Assembly: GCA_900109485.1 (NCBI GenBank)
Contig: FOAY01000021.1
Coordinates: 34,152 to 69,427, forward strand
Direction of reading: 5' to 3'
Source: Kosakonia sacchari
GTDB lineage: Bacteria > Pseudomonadota > Gammaproteobacteria > Enterobacterales > Enterobacteriaceae
Length of the DNA: 35,276 bases
Within the stretch, counting starts at the first letter, position 1. The number at the start of each line of letters is the position of its first letter. This document shows, in pieces, positions 8,632-17,840 of the stretch. The notes under the pieces were generated by a model, which saw nothing but the letters and a program-made list of their open reading frames with translations, ran no database searches and was not told the DNA's origin. Position numbers and translations under genes: made by a program.

Positions 8632-9294
8632 ATGCTTACCCAACACTTCGCGTCGCTAAAAGGCGATACCATCAAAGCAATATTCCTTGTTTGCCTGGCG
8701 GTTGGCGTCGTCGGCGTCTCCTACGGATCGCTGGCGATGGCTTACGGCTTTCCGCTGTGGGTGCCGCTTGCGCTCTCCACGCTGGTACTGGCGGGCGCCA
8801 GCGAGTTTATGTTTATCGGGATTGTTGCCAGCGGCGGTAATCCGTTGGCAGCCGCCGTTGCCGGATTACTGGTGAATGCCCGCCATATCCCTTTTGGTGT
8901 CACGGTGCGTGAACTGGTCGGTCAGCGGGCGGCGGGATTTCTCGGCTGCCACATTATGAATGACGAAAGCGTGGTGTTCGGTTTGTCGCAACCCACACCG
9001 GAACAGCGTAAGGCCGCTTACTGGTTGTGCGGATTGGGCGTCGCGCTGCTGTGGCCTGCGGGTGTACTGGTGGGCGCGGCGGTTGGCACGCTATTACCAG
9101 CGCCAGAAACCATCGGGCTCGACGCCGTATTCCCGGCGATCCTGCTGGCGCTGGTGTTACCGGCGCTGAAAAAACGCACCACGCTTATCCGCGCTTCCAG
9201 CGGCGCTCTGTTATCGCTGGCAACCGTTCCCTTCGCCCCGGTCGGCTTACCGGTGCTGCTCTCTTTACTGGGTTTACTGACGAGGAAGAAATAA
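8632..9294 (+). CDS. azlC: AzlC-family amino-acid exporter, large subunit
   Basis: 220 residues, almost entirely hydrophobic, with about five to six membrane helices. It carries the AzlC features LAGASEFMFIGIVASGG, LLVNARHIPFGV (residues about 80-92) and the conserved HIMNDESVV. Homologues pair with AzlD to export branched-chain amino acids or their analogues (YgaZ-YgaH in E. coli). The start overlaps a weak purine stretch only; the alternative ATG at 8627 is out of frame. The stop codon shares one base with the azlD start (TAATG), so the two are coupled. It is probably controlled by the divergent XRE-cupin regulator. The exported substrate is not known from sequence. Confidence 0.9.
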   Translation: MLTQHFASLKGDTIKAIFLVCLAVGVVGVSYGSLAMAYGFPLWVPLALSTLVLAGASEFMFIGIVASGGNPLAAAVAGLLVNARHIPFGVTVRELVGQRAAGFLGCHIMNDESVVFGLSQPTPEQRKAAYWLCGLGVALLWPAGVLVGAAVGTLLPAPETIGLDAVFPAILLALVLPALKKRTTLIRASSGALLSLATVPFAPVGLPVLLSLLGLLTRKK

Positions 9295-9617
9295 TGGCCA
9301 GCGTTTCCTTAATTATCGGCGGCATTGCGGTTCTTTCCGTTGGCACGTATTTGATGCGCTTCGGCGGCGCAAAACTCGGCAGCAGGCTGGCGCTCTCAGA
9401 GCACTCACAGGCGCTACTTTCCGATGCGGCAACGACGTTGTTGTTCGCGGTCGCGCTGGCGGCCATGCTCTATGAAGGGGATCATTTTGCCGGAATGGCA
9501 CGCGTGCTGGGCGTGCTGTTTGCCCTTTTCCTGGCCTGGCGAAAGATGCCGCTCATTGTGGTGATTATCTCGGCGGCTGTGGTGACGGCGCTGTTGCGCC
9601 TGGCGGGTATGCATTAA
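9294..9617 (+). CDS. azlD: AzlD-family amino-acid exporter, small subunit
   Basis: 107 residues with about four hydrophobic helices. The family N-terminus is visible (IIGGIAVLSVGTYLMRF), followed by a conserved stretch near AATTLLFAVALAAM and a final helix (MPLIVVIISAAVVTALL). The start at 9294 is supported by GAGGAAGAA immediately upstream and by the one-base overlap with the azlC stop. A longer open frame starting inside azlC is not the gene. It forms a two-component exporter with AzlC in the inner membrane. A bidirectional terminator follows the stop. Confidence 0.9.
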   Translation: MASVSLIIGGIAVLSVGTYLMRFGGAKLGSRLALSEHSQALLSDAATTLLFAVALAAMLYEGDHFAGMARVLGVLFALFLAWRKMPLIVVIISAAVVTALLRLAGMH

Positions 9618-9622
9618 AAAAA

Positions 9623-9638
9623 AGCGCCCGCAGGCGCT
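9623..9638. terminator. Bidirectional terminator between azlD and the DUF1471 gene
   Basis: AGCGCC (9623-9628) and GGCGCT (9633-9638) flank a CGCA loop. Nine A residues lie to the left, giving a strong U tract for the minus-strand transcript, and CTCTTTC lies to the right. It serves the convergent genes. Confidence 0.85.
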
Positions 9639-9657
9639 CTTTCGACAATATTGCAAT

Positions 9658-9870
9658 TTATTTGGTCAGCTCGGCAGTCATATGAACCTGGTTGCCGTTG
9701 TAAGCTTCGGTAATGTGGTAAGAAGAAGCGCCTGCCTGCTGAGCCTGAGCGGCGATTTGTGCTTCTGCACCGCTGAGAGTGGTGTCAGTTACGCTTACAG
9801 ACTGGGCAGCGAAAGAACCGAAAGAAGCAGACAGAGCGATAACAGCGACAAAAGTTTTGATGCTTTTCAT
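9658..9870 (-). CDS. Small DUF1471 (YdgH/BhsA/McbA family) periplasmic protein
   Basis: 70 residues, shorter than the 85-90 typical of YhcN, BhsA and McbA. It has a signal peptide (residues 1-21, ending GSFA) and, in the second half, the family core YHITEAYNGNQVHMTAELTK, which ends the protein as in other members. The ribosome site TAAGGA lies 8 bases before the ATG. Members of this family are stress-responsive periplasmic or outer-membrane-associated proteins affecting biofilm and surface properties; the exact role here is unknown. It stands alone with its own promoter region and terminator. A GAGGC/GCCTC hairpin (9902-9916) sits in its presumed 5' UTR. Confidence 0.85.
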   Translation of the reverse strand: MKSIKTFVAVIALSASFGSFAAQSVSVTDTTLSGAEAQIAAQAQQAGASSYHITEAYNGNQVHMTAELTK

Positions 9871-9984
9871 GATATAAATCCTTACGTTAATTTGTTGGAG
9901 TGAGGCGTTGTGCCTCGATGAAATAAATACTAGACCTGTTCACTCACAACAAAAAGCGGAAGGATTTGTTCTCATCTTTCAAAA

Positions 9985-10824
9985 TTATTGATTAACAATT
10001 AAACGCTGTGGATGGGTATAGATCGTCGCCCTGCCCGGCTTGCAAAAACCGACCAGCGTCAGGTTGCAGCGTTCCGCCACTTCCACGGCCAGCGTTGTCG
10101 CCGCCGATACCGCAAACAGAATTTCAACGCCGCACATCGCCGATTTTTGCACCATTTCATAGCTGGCGCGGCTGGACACCAGCACCGCTCCTTGCTCCCA
10201 CGCTTCACCTTCACGCGCGCGATGACCAAGCAACTTATCCAGCGCTACATGACGCCCGACATCTTCATGGCCGCCCGCCAGTTCGCCGGAGGGTAACATC
10301 CACGCCGCCGCATGCGTACAACCGGTTAACTGCCCGACAGGCTGAAAATCGGTTAAATGCGCCAGCCCGTTATCCAGTAACGCCAGGTCAAAGCGCTGCG
10401 TGAACGGCAGCGGCGCTATCGGCTTGCCGATATCGTTAAGTTGTTCCACGCCGCATACGCCGCAGCCGGTTCGCCCGGCAAGCGCGCGACGTCGCTCTTT
10501 TAGCCCCATAAAACGGCGGCTGGAGAGTTCGATTTGCACTTCAAGGCCGTTACAGGAAGGCACCACATCCATGCCGTAAATTTCCGCCGGGTTTTCGATA
10601 ATCCCTTCGGATAAGGAGAAGCCAATCGCGAACCATTCGAGATCTTTTGGCGAGGCCATCATCACCACATGGGAGATACCGTTGTAGACCAGCGCAACAG
10701 GAACTTCTTCCGCCAGCATATCGGGCTGCGTCTGCTGTAAATCGGTGCGTTTCCACAGGGAAATCTCACGGGCCCCTGTGACTGATGTTGCATTTTCGTG
10801 CTTTTTAGGGTGCAAATCGTTCAC
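9985..10824 (-). CDS. fdhD: Formate dehydrogenase accessory sulfurtransferase FdhD
   Basis: 279 residues (E. coli 277). The middle and end match FdhD almost residue for residue by eye. The sulfur-carrying CGVCG motif is at C121-C124, and [14 protein letters not shown] and [11 protein letters not shown] are intact. FdhD moves sulfur from IscS to the molybdenum-bis-MGD cofactor, which formate dehydrogenases need for activity. The start is a GTG at 10824; no ATG lies between it and the conserved region, and the ribosome site is weak. The gene is divergent from fdoG, whose product is its client. Confidence 0.96.
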   Translation of the reverse strand: MNDLHPKKHENATSVTGAREISLWKRTDLQQTQPDMLAEEVPVALVYNGISHVVMMASPKDLEWFAIGFSLSEGIIENPAEIYGMDVVPSCNGLEVQIELSSRRFMGLKERRRALAGRTGCGVCGVEQLNDIGKPIAPLPFTQRFDLALLDNGLAHLTDFQPVGQLTGCTHAAAWMLPSGELAGGHEDVGRHVALDKLLGHRAREGEAWEQGAVLVSSRASYEMVQKSAMCGVEILFAVSAATTLAVEVAERCNLTLVGFCKPGRATIYTHPQRLIVNQ

Positions 10825-10848
10825 TTTGTCTTAACCGTTATCAAACAA

Positions 10849-11040
10849 GCGTACCAACTATATGGTACTCTTTGCGTATATCCCTTGGGGGAAAGAGGGA
10901 ATAGCAGCGATTCTGAGGAACTTACCGCAGAATTGACCTACCTACATTGTAGTAATCTTCGTTGCTAATCCCCCCAGGATGAGGGATTACCAGCAATTCT
11001 GAACCTTTGCGAAAACCACCGCAAAGAAAAAACGATAAGA
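10849..11040 (+). promoter_or_regulatory. fdhD-fdoG intergenic region: promoters and repeat-containing leader
   Basis: Two imperfect direct copies of a 22-base unit, at 10895-10916 (GAGGGAATAGCAGCGATTCTGA) and 10981-11002, agree at 19 positions and are 86 bases apart. Associated inverted repeats are TAATCCC/GGGATTA (10966-10972 with 10983-10989), ATTCTG/CAGAAT (10910-10915 with 10928-10933) and CTTTGCG/CGCAAAG (11005-11011 with 11020-11026). CTACATTGTAG (10942-10952) and GTACC/GGTAC (10851-10868) are further palindromes. This could be a structured fdoG leader or tandem protein-binding sites; no known riboswitch is recognised. Confidence 0.5.
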
Positions 11041-11064
11041 GTAATGTCGAACCAGGAGCAAACC

Positions 11065-14000
11065 ATGCAGGTCAGCAGAAGGCAGTTCTTTAAGATCTGC
11101 GCTGGCGGTATGGCAGGAACAACGGCTGCGGCATTGGGCTTTGCCCCCAATATCGCACTTGCGGAAACACGGCAGTATAAGCTGCTGCGCACCCGTGAAA
11201 CCCGTAATACCTGCACATATTGTTCCGTCGGCTGTGGGCTGTTGATGTACAGTCTCGGCGACGGTGCCAAGAACGCCAAAGCGTCAATCTTTCATATCGA
11301 GGGTGACCCGGATCATCCGGTAAACCGTGGCGCGCTGTGCCCGAAAGGCGCAGGTCTGGTGGATTTCATCCACTCGGAAAGCCGCCTGAAATACCCGGAA
11401 TACCGTGCGCCAGGCTCCGATAAATGGCAGCGCATCACGTGGGATGATGCGTTTGACCGCATCGCGAAGCTGATTAAAGCCGACCGCGATGCCAACTTTA
11501 TCGCGCAAAATGCCGCAGGCACCACTGTCAACCGCTGGCTGAGCACCGGGATGCTGTGCGCATCCGCGTCCAGCAATGAAACGGGCTATTTAACGCAAAA
11601 ATTCACCCGCGCACTCGGCATGTTAGCCGTCGATAACCAGGCGCGTGTCTGACACGGACCAACGGTAGCAAGTCTTGCTCCAACATTTGGTCGCGGTGCG
11701 ATGACCAACCACTGGGTCGACATAAAGAACGCCAACCTTATCATTGTGATGGGTGGGAACGCGGCTGAAGCACATCCGGTGGGATTCCGCTGGGCGATGG
11801 AAGCCAAGATCCATAATGGCGCGAAACTGATTGTTATCGATCCGCGCTTTACGCGTACCGCCTCTGTTGCGGATTTCTATACGCCGATTCGTTCCGGTAC
11901 TGACATTGCCTTCCTGTCAGGCGTGTTGCTGTACCTGATGACCAACGAAAAATATAACCGCGAATATACCGAGGCCTATACCAACGCCAGCCTGATCGTG
12001 CGGGAGGATTATGGTTTCGAAGATGGCCTGTTCACCGGCTATGACGCGGATAAACGTAAATACGACAAAACCAGCTGGAACTACGAACTGGATGAGAAAG
12101 GTTTCGCCAAACGCGATACCACGCTCACCCATCCGCGCTGTGTATGGAACCTGCTGAAACAGCACGTTTCTCGCTATACGCCGGACGTGGTTGAAAACAT
12201 CTGCGGGACGCCAAAAGCGGATTTCCTGAAGGTGTGCGAATACATCGCCGAAACCAGCGTGCATGACAAAACCGCCTCGTTCCTCTACGCGCTGGGCTGG
12301 ACGCAGCACTCTGTCGGTGCGCAAAACATTCGCACCATGGCGATGATCCAGCTGCTGCTGGGGAACATGGGGATGGCAGGCGGCGGCGTGAATGCCCTGC
12401 GCGGTCACTCCAACATTCAGGGGCTGACGGACCTTGGTTTGCTGTCACAAAGCCTGCCGGGCTATATGACGCTGCCGAGTGAGAAACAGGCCGATCTCCA
12501 GACTTATCTTGCCGCCAACACGCCGAAACCGCTGCTGGAAGGCCAGGTGAACTACTGGGGTAATTACCCGAAATTCTTCGTTTCGATGATGAAAGCCTTC
12601 TTTGGCGACAAGGCCACGGCGGAAAATAGCTGGGGCTTTGACTGGCTGCCGAAGTGGGACAAAAGTTACGACGTTCTGCAGTACTTCGACATGATGTACA
12701 AAGGCCAGGTGAACGGCTATCTGTGCCAGGGCTTTAACCCGGTGGCCTCGTTCCCGAACAAGAACAAGGTCGTGGCATCGCTGTCGAAACTGAAATTTCT
12801 GGTGACCATCGATCCGCTGAACACCGAAACCTCGACCTTCTGGCAAAACCACGGTGAGTCGAACGATGTCGATCCGGCGAAAATCCAGACCGAAGTGTTC
12901 CGTCTGCCTTCAACCTGCTTCGCTGAAGAGAACGGCTCGATCGTGAACTCCGGCCGCTGGCTGCAATGGCACTGGAAAGGCGCTGACGGCCCGGGCGAAG
13001 CTGTGACCGATGGCGAGATCCTCGCCGGTATCTTTACGCGTCTGCGTAAGATGTATGCCGAAGAGGGCGGCGCGTGCCCGGAACAGGTGCTGAATATGAC
13101 CTGGAACTACTCCACCCCGCACGAACCGGCATCGGAAGAAGTGGCGATGGAGAGCAACGGTAAAGCACTGGCAGACATTATCGACCCGGCGACGGGCGCG
13201 GTGATCGTCAAAAAAGGCCAGCAGCTTAGCTCGTTTGCTCAGCTGCGCGATGACGGCACTACCTCCAGTGGTTGCTGGATCTTCGCCGGTAGCTGGACGC
13301 CGGATGGCAACCAGATGGCACGTCGCGATAACGCCGATCCGTCAGGCCTTGGCAATACGCTGGGCTGGGCGTGGGCGTGGCCGCTTAACCGCCGCATTCT
13401 TTACAACCGTGCTTCAGCCGATCCGCAGGGTAAACCGTGGGATCCGAAGCGTCAGTTGCTGAAGTGGGACGGTGCGAAGTGGGGCGGCGTGGATATTCCG
13501 GACTACAGCACTGCCGCGCCAGGCAGCGATGTTGGGCCGTTTATCATGCAGCCGGAAGGGATGGGTCGCCTGTTCGCTATCGATAAGATGGCTGAAGGGC
13601 CGTTCCCGGAACACTACGAGCCGTTTGAAACGCCGCTGGGCACGAACCCGCTGCACCCGAACGTCGTATCCAACCCGGCAGCCCGCGTCTTTAAAGACGA
13701 TATGGAAGCCATGGGTAAAGCGGATAAATTCCCATATGTCGGCACCACTTACCGTCTGACCGAGCACTTCCACTACTGGACCAAGCACGCGCTGCTTAAC
13801 GCTATCGCGCAGCCGGAACAGTTTGTGGAGATCGGTGAGAAGCTGGCGGGCAAGCTGGGCATCGTTCAGGGTGATACGGTTCGTGTCTCCTCCAACCGTG
13901 GCTATATCAAAGCCAAAGCGGTGGTGACCAAGCGTATCCGCACGCTGAAAGTGAACGGCAAAGATGTCGATACCATCGGGATTCCGATTCACTGGGGTTA

Positions 14001-14115
14001 CGAAGGTGTGGCGAAGAAAGGCTTTATCGCCAATACGTTAACGCCGTTCGTCGGCGATGCGAACACCCAAACGCCGGAATTCAAGGCGTTCCTGGTGAAT
14101 GTGGAAAAGGTGTAA
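11065..14115 (+). CDS. fdoG: Formate dehydrogenase-O major subunit, selenocysteine-containing
   Basis: A single 1016-residue gene read through an in-frame TGA at 11650-11652 (Sec196), the same position and total length as E. coli FdoG. The start at 11065 has AGGAG upstream; an ATG seven codons earlier is in frame but unsupported. Twin-arginine signal SRRQFFK (residues 4-10). [4Fe-4S] ligands C50, C53, C57 and C92, with the conserved Lys94. The Sec is followed by His (NQARV-U-HG), the catalytic pair that binds molybdenum and takes the formate proton. Periplasmic catalytic subunit with bis-MGD; it oxidises formate to CO2 and passes electrons through FdoH and FdoI to quinone, mostly under aerobic or nitrate conditions. 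Confidence 0.97.
11650..11692 (+). promoter_or_regulatory. Selenocysteine codon and bacterial SECIS hairpin in fdoG
   Basis: The TGA (11650-11652) is followed by a two-part stem. GACCAA (11657-11662) pairs with TTGGTC (11687-11692), and the apical stem AGCAA (11667-11671) pairs with TTGCT (11675-11679) around a GTC loop. This matches the bSECIS layout bound by SelB, with GU in the apical loop and the correct short distance from the UGA. Confidence 0.92.
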
Positions 14116-14127
14116 CGGAGACGACTT

Positions 14128-15030
14128 ATGGCTTATCAATCGCAAGACATCATCCGTCGTTCCGCAACTAACGGCTTCACGCCCGCGCCACAGGCGCGGG
14201 ATCACCAGCAGGAAGTGGCGAAACTTATCGACGTCACCACCTGTATTGGCTGCAAAGCCTGTCAGGTGGCCTGTTCCGAGTGGAACGACATCCGTGATGA
14301 AGTGGGACATAACGTCGGGGTGTATGACAACCCGGCGGATCTGACCGCGAAATCCTGGACGGTTATGCGCTTCTCGGAAGTGGAACAGAACGACAAACTG
14401 GAGTGGCTGATCCGTAAAGATGGCTGCATGCACTGCGCCGATCCTGGCTGTCTGAAAGCATGTCCGTCAGAAGGCGCTATTATTCAGTATGCCAACGGCA
14501 TTGTCGACTTCCAGTCTGAGCAATGCATCGGCTGCGGTTACTGCATCGCCGGTTGCCCGTTCGATGTACCGCGTCTGAACCCGGAAGACAACCGCGTCTA
14601 CAAATGTACGCTGTGCGTTGACCGTGTCACCGTGGGCCAGGAACCGGCATGCGTGAAAACCTGCCCGACCGGCGCTATCCACTTTGGCTCCAAAGAGGAT
14701 ATGAAAACCCTCGCTGGCGAACGCGTCGCGGAGCTGAAAACCCGCGGTTACGATAACGCCGGGCTGTACGATCCGGCGGGCGTTGGCGGAACACATGTGA
14801 TGTACGTGCTGCATCACGCCGACAAGCCGAATCTGTATCACGGCCTGCCGGAGAATCCGCAGATCAGCGAAACCGTGAAGTTCTGGAAAGGAATCTGGAA
14901 ACCACTTGCGGCGGTCGGCTTTGCAGCGACCTTCGCGGCCAGCATCTTCCACTATGTCGGTGTCGGTCCGAACCGTGCAGAAGAGGAAGACGATAACCTG
15001 CATGAAGAAAAAGACGAGGTGCGCAAATGA
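14128..15030 (+). CDS. fdoH: Formate dehydrogenase-O iron-sulfur subunit
   Basis: 300 residues, the E. coli length. Four ferredoxin-type Cys sets bind four [4Fe-4S] clusters: C39/42/45/49, C100/103/108/112, C133/136/139/143 and C160/163/175/179. A single membrane helix near residues 257-279 ([20 protein letters not shown]) anchors it, followed by an acidic tail. It lies 12 bases after fdoG with GGAGACG as ribosome site. It carries electrons from the FdoG active site to the haems of FdoI across the periplasmic face of the membrane. Confidence 0.97.
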   Translation: MAYQSQDIIRRSATNGFTPAPQARDHQQEVAKLIDVTTCIGCKACQVACSEWNDIRDEVGHNVGVYDNPADLTAKSWTVMRFSEVEQNDKLEWLIRKDGCMHCADPGCLKACPSEGAIIQYANGIVDFQSEQCIGCGYCIAGCPFDVPRLNPEDNRVYKCTLCVDRVTVGQEPACVKTCPTGAIHFGSKEDMKTLAGERVAELKTRGYDNAGLYDPAGVGGTHVMYVLHHADKPNLYHGLPENPQISETVKFWKGIWKPLAAVGFAATFAASIFHYVGVGPNRAEEEDDNLHEEKDEVRK

Positions 15031-15662
15031 AAAAACGTGACACCATCGTGCGCTACACGGCACCGGAGCGCATTAACCACTGGGTCACCGCCTTCTGCTT
15101 CGTGCTGGCGGCGGTGAGCGGGCTGGGGTTTTTCTTCCCGTCCTTCAACTGGTTAATGGGAATTCTCGGTACGCCGCAGCTGGCGCGCATTCTCCATCCG
15201 TTCGTCGGCGTGGTGATGTTTGCGTCGTTTATCATCATGTTTTTCCGCTACTGGCACCATAACCTCATCAATAGGGATGATATCTTTTGGGCGAAGAATA
15301 TTCGTAAGATTGTCGTCAATGAGGAAGTGGGCGACACCGGGCGATATAACTTCGGTCAGAAATGCGTGTTCTGGGCGGCGATTATTTTCCTGGTGTTGCT
15401 ACTGGTAAGCGGCGTGGTTATCTGGCGCCCTTACTTCGCGCCAGCGTTCCCTATTCCGCTAATCCGATTAGCGCTGATGGTGCATTCATTTGCCGCAGTC
15501 GCGTTAATTGTGGTTATTATGGTGCATATTTACGCCGCCCTGTGGGTTAAAGGCACCATAACCGCAATGGTGGAAGGCTGGGTCACCAGCTCGTGGGCGA
15601 AGAAACATCACCCGCGCTGGTACCGGGAAGTTCGCAAGACAACGGAAAAATCGACTGAATGA
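15027..15662 (+). CDS. fdoI: Formate dehydrogenase-O cytochrome b556 subunit
   Basis: 211 residues, the length of E. coli FdoI, with four membrane helices. Candidate haem b and quinone-site histidines correspond to those of FdnI: H18 (RINHWV), H57 (ILHPFVG), H153 (MVHSF) and H167 (MVHIY). It starts inside the end of fdoH (ATGA, 4-base overlap). Role: inner-membrane cytochrome that receives electrons from FdoH and reduces quinone. Its own stop overlaps the fdhE start by 4 bases, so the whole fdoGHI-fdhE set is translationally coupled. Confidence 0.97.
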   Translation: MKKRDTIVRYTAPERINHWVTAFCFVLAAVSGLGFFFPSFNWLMGILGTPQLARILHPFVGVVMFASFIIMFFRYWHHNLINRDDIFWAKNIRKIVVNEEVGDTGRYNFGQKCVFWAAIIFLVLLLVSGVVIWRPYFAPAFPIPLIRLALMVHSFAAVALIVVIMVHIYAALWVKGTITAMVEGWVTSSWAKKHHPRWYREVRKTTEKSTE

Positions 15663-16588
15663 GTATTCGCATAATCCCGCAAGATGAGCTGGAGAAGAGC
15701 GATAAACGCACGGCGGATGTTATTCCGCCGTTATTATTCCCCAGACTGAAAAATCTCTACAACCGCCGTGCAGAGCGTCTGCGCGAACTTGCAGAGAGTA
15801 ACCCGCTGGGTGATTATCTGCGTTTTGCTGCGCTTATCGCCCATGCCCAGGAAGTGGTGCTGTACGACCACCCCTTGCATATCGACCTGACAGCGCGCAT
15901 TAAAGAAGCCGCTGAAGAGGGTAAACCGCCGCTTGATATTCACGTGCTGCCGCGTGATACGCACTGGCACAAGCTGCTGCATTCGCTCATCGCCGAGCTG
16001 AAGCCGGAGATGAGCGGCCCGGCGCTGGCGGTCATTGAGAACCTTGAAAAGGCCTCCGCACAGGAACTGGAAACGATGGCCAGCGCGCTGTTTGCTGCTG
16101 ACTTCGCCGCTGTGAGCAGCGATAAATCGCCGTTTATCTGGGCCGCGCTGTCGCTCTACTGGGCGCAAATGGCCAGCCTGATTCCAGGAAAAGCCCGTGC
16201 TGAATATGGTGAACAGCGCCAGTTCTGCCCGGTATGCGGCGCCATGCCTGTTTCCAGCGTAGTGCATATCGGCACAACGCAGGGGCTGCGTTACCTGCAC
16301 TGCAATCTGTGCGAAACCGAATGGCACGTGGTGCGCGTCAAATGCAGCAACTGCGAGCAGACCCGCGATCTGCACTACTGGTCGCTGGATAATGAGCAGG
16401 CAGCCATTAAAGCTGAAAGCTGCGGCGACTGCGGCACTTACCTGAAGATCCTGTACCAGGAAAAAGACCCGAACGTCGAACCGGTGGCCGATGATTTAGC
16501 TTCGCTGGTGCTTGATGCCCGCATGGAGCAGGAAGGTTTCGCCCGTAGCTCTATCAACCCGTTCCTCTTCCCGGGCGAAGGGGAATAA
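15659..16588 (+). CDS. fdhE: Formate dehydrogenase accessory protein FdhE
   Basis: 309 residues, the E. coli length. The C-terminal part holds four CxxC pairs (C190/C193, C215/C218, C229/C232, C255/C258) in a rubredoxin-like, metal-binding arrangement. FdhE is a cytoplasmic factor that binds the catalytic subunits of respiratory formate dehydrogenases and is needed for their activity, probably as a Tat proofreading or redox chaperone. It begins at an ATGA overlap with fdoI and ends the operon before a hairpin. Confidence 0.96.
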   Translation: MSIRIIPQDELEKSDKRTADVIPPLLFPRLKNLYNRRAERLRELAESNPLGDYLRFAALIAHAQEVVLYDHPLHIDLTARIKEAAEEGKPPLDIHVLPRDTHWHKLLHSLIAELKPEMSGPALAVIENLEKASAQELETMASALFAADFAAVSSDKSPFIWAALSLYWAQMASLIPGKARAEYGEQRQFCPVCGAMPVSSVVHIGTTQGLRYLHCNLCETEWHVVRVKCSNCEQTRDLHYWSLDNEQAAIKAESCGDCGTYLKILYQEKDPNVEPVADDLASLVLDARMEQEGFARSSINPFLFPGEGE

Positions 16589-16593
16589 TCCTG

Positions 16594-16626
16594 ACAGGTC
16601 GCGGTAAGCTGTGCTTACCCGGCCTG
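16594..16626 (+). terminator. Palindrome after fdhE, terminator or REP-like
   Basis: GGTAAG (16603-16608) pairs with CTTACC (16614-16619), and outer CAGG (16594-16597) pairs with CCTG (16623-16626). CATTGTTTTC follows. This could end the fdo transcript or be a REP-type unit, as its GGTAAGC core resembles the palindrome at positions 7-32. Confidence 0.55.
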
Positions 16627-16889
16627 CCATTGTTTTCATGTCAGTCTTGCTATTCTGCTCCTGCCCCAATTTAGCGCTCCTCACCGTAATCTGCCGCAAA
16701 CGTTAATGATTTCAGCACATTTCGTAGCACACCATACCGCCACTTTCGGCAAAAACAAGCGGGTTCAAAAGTTATAAACCGGCTTTACGAGCAGCCTTCC
16801 AAATTTGTGCTTTCCACAAAATCAGCCGTTCCCATTTCATAAAAACCAGGCTATAAAACTGGATATTTATACAGATAAAGGTGAACGGA
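16627..16889. other. Intergenic region upstream of the esterase gene
   Basis: No convincing gene. It contains a short inverted repeat TTTGTG (16804-16809) / CACAAA (16815-16820) and an AT-rich stretch (about 16830-16880, including CTATAAAACT) where the esterase promoter should lie. No operator is recognised. Confidence 0.4.
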
Positions 16890-17807
16890 ATGGCACTGGA
16901 ACAAGGCATTGCCGGGTTGGTGAGCGACTTTATCGCCGCCGGGCGCCCCTCGGCGCGCGCCAGGAGTATTGATGAACGGCGCGCGGGTTATATCGCCAGC
17001 ACGTCGCTTGCCGGGGAAACGGAAACCCGCGTTCGGGTTGAAGACGTTACGCTTGAAGGCGTGACGCTACGCGTGTTCTCGCCGCTAGAGGCCAACGGTA
17101 AACTGCCTGCACTGATCTATTACCACGGCGGCTGCTTTATCAGCGGCGGGTTCGCCACGCATGATAACCAGTTGCGCCAGTTAGCGTGGTACAGCGGCTG
17201 TCGGGTGATTGCCGTGCAGTATCGGCTCGCGCCGGAACATCGCTGGCCTGCCGCGCACGATGATGCGCTACAGGGTGCAGAGGTGATATGGAAAAATGCC
17301 GAACGCCTCAACGTTGATCCGCAACGAATTACGCTGGCGGGCGACAGCGCAGGCGGGCATCTGGCGCTGGTCACCGCGCTACGATTAAAGGCGGCGGCAG
17401 TCTGGCAACCCGCGCAACTGGTATTGATCTACCCAATGCTGGATGCCACGGCCTACTTCGACAGCTATACCTTTAACGGTTCTGATTATGTAATCACCCG
17501 TGATGCGCTGCTGTCAGGCTACGAAATGTATCTTGGCGACACTGACCGCCTGCTGTCGGATGTCAGCCCGCTGTGGCGCGATGATTTCGCAGGTCTGCCG
17601 CCGGTACACATTATTACGGCGGAGTTCGATCCGCTGTGCGATGAAGGGGAAGCGTTATACCAGCATATGACGGATCAGGGCGTAACCTGTACCTGTTCCC
17701 GCTACCTCGGCGTTATTCACGGCTTCTTCCAGCTTGCCGGTATCAGCCAGAGCGCACGGGATGTCATACAAGACGTGGCCGCACGCGTGGCCAGAACGTC
17801 AAAGTAA
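16890..17807 (+). CDS. Alpha/beta-hydrolase, HSL-type (family IV) esterase
   Basis: 305 residues from the ATG at 16890, which has AAAGG upstream; an in-frame GTG at 16881 is less likely. Oxyanion-hole motif HGG at residues 79-81 (YYHGGCFISGG). Nucleophile S153 in GDSAGG, acid D247 (EFDPLCDEG) and H277 (VIHGFFQL) complete the triad. The family hydrolyses short-chain acyl esters in the cytoplasm and is related to Aes/acetyl-esterases; the natural substrate is unknown. It is a monocistronic gene placed between fdhE and the convergent fabY operon, a site without such a gene in E. coli K-12 as far as I recall. Confidence 0.88.
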   Translation: MALEQGIAGLVSDFIAAGRPSARARSIDERRAGYIASTSLAGETETRVRVEDVTLEGVTLRVFSPLEANGKLPALIYYHGGCFISGGFATHDNQLRQLAWYSGCRVIAVQYRLAPEHRWPAAHDDALQGAEVIWKNAERLNVDPQRITLAGDSAGGHLALVTALRLKAAAVWQPAQLVLIYPMLDATAYFDSYTFNGSDYVITRDALLSGYEMYLGDTDRLLSDVSPLWRDDFAGLPPVHIITAEFDPLCDEGEALYQHMTDQGVTCTCSRYLGVIHGFFQLAGISQSARDVIQDVAARVARTSK

Positions 17808-17812
17808 ATGAT

Positions 17813-17840
17813 GCGCCTGTGAGTACAGGCGCAGAGTTTT
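17813..17840. terminator. Terminator between esterase and fabY
   Basis: GCGCCTGT (17813-17820) and ACAGGCGC (17825-17832) form an 8-bp stem with a GAGT loop, followed by AGAGTTTT. It ends the esterase transcript and may also act on the convergent fabY operon. Confidence 0.75.

Noticed and set aside
9027-9293. Upstream extension of the azlD frame
   Set aside because: It overlaps azlC and is rich in Arg and Gly with no membrane character; the start at 9294 has a strong ribosome site.
11044-11652. fdoG as two separate genes or a pseudogene split by TGA
   Set aside because: The TGA is at the known Sec position (codon 196), is followed by a SECIS hairpin, and the frame continues with full similarity to FdoG.
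16638-16706. 22-codon ORF between fdhE and the esterase (MSVLLFCSCPNL...)
   Set aside because: No ribosome site, very short, and nothing around it supports translation.
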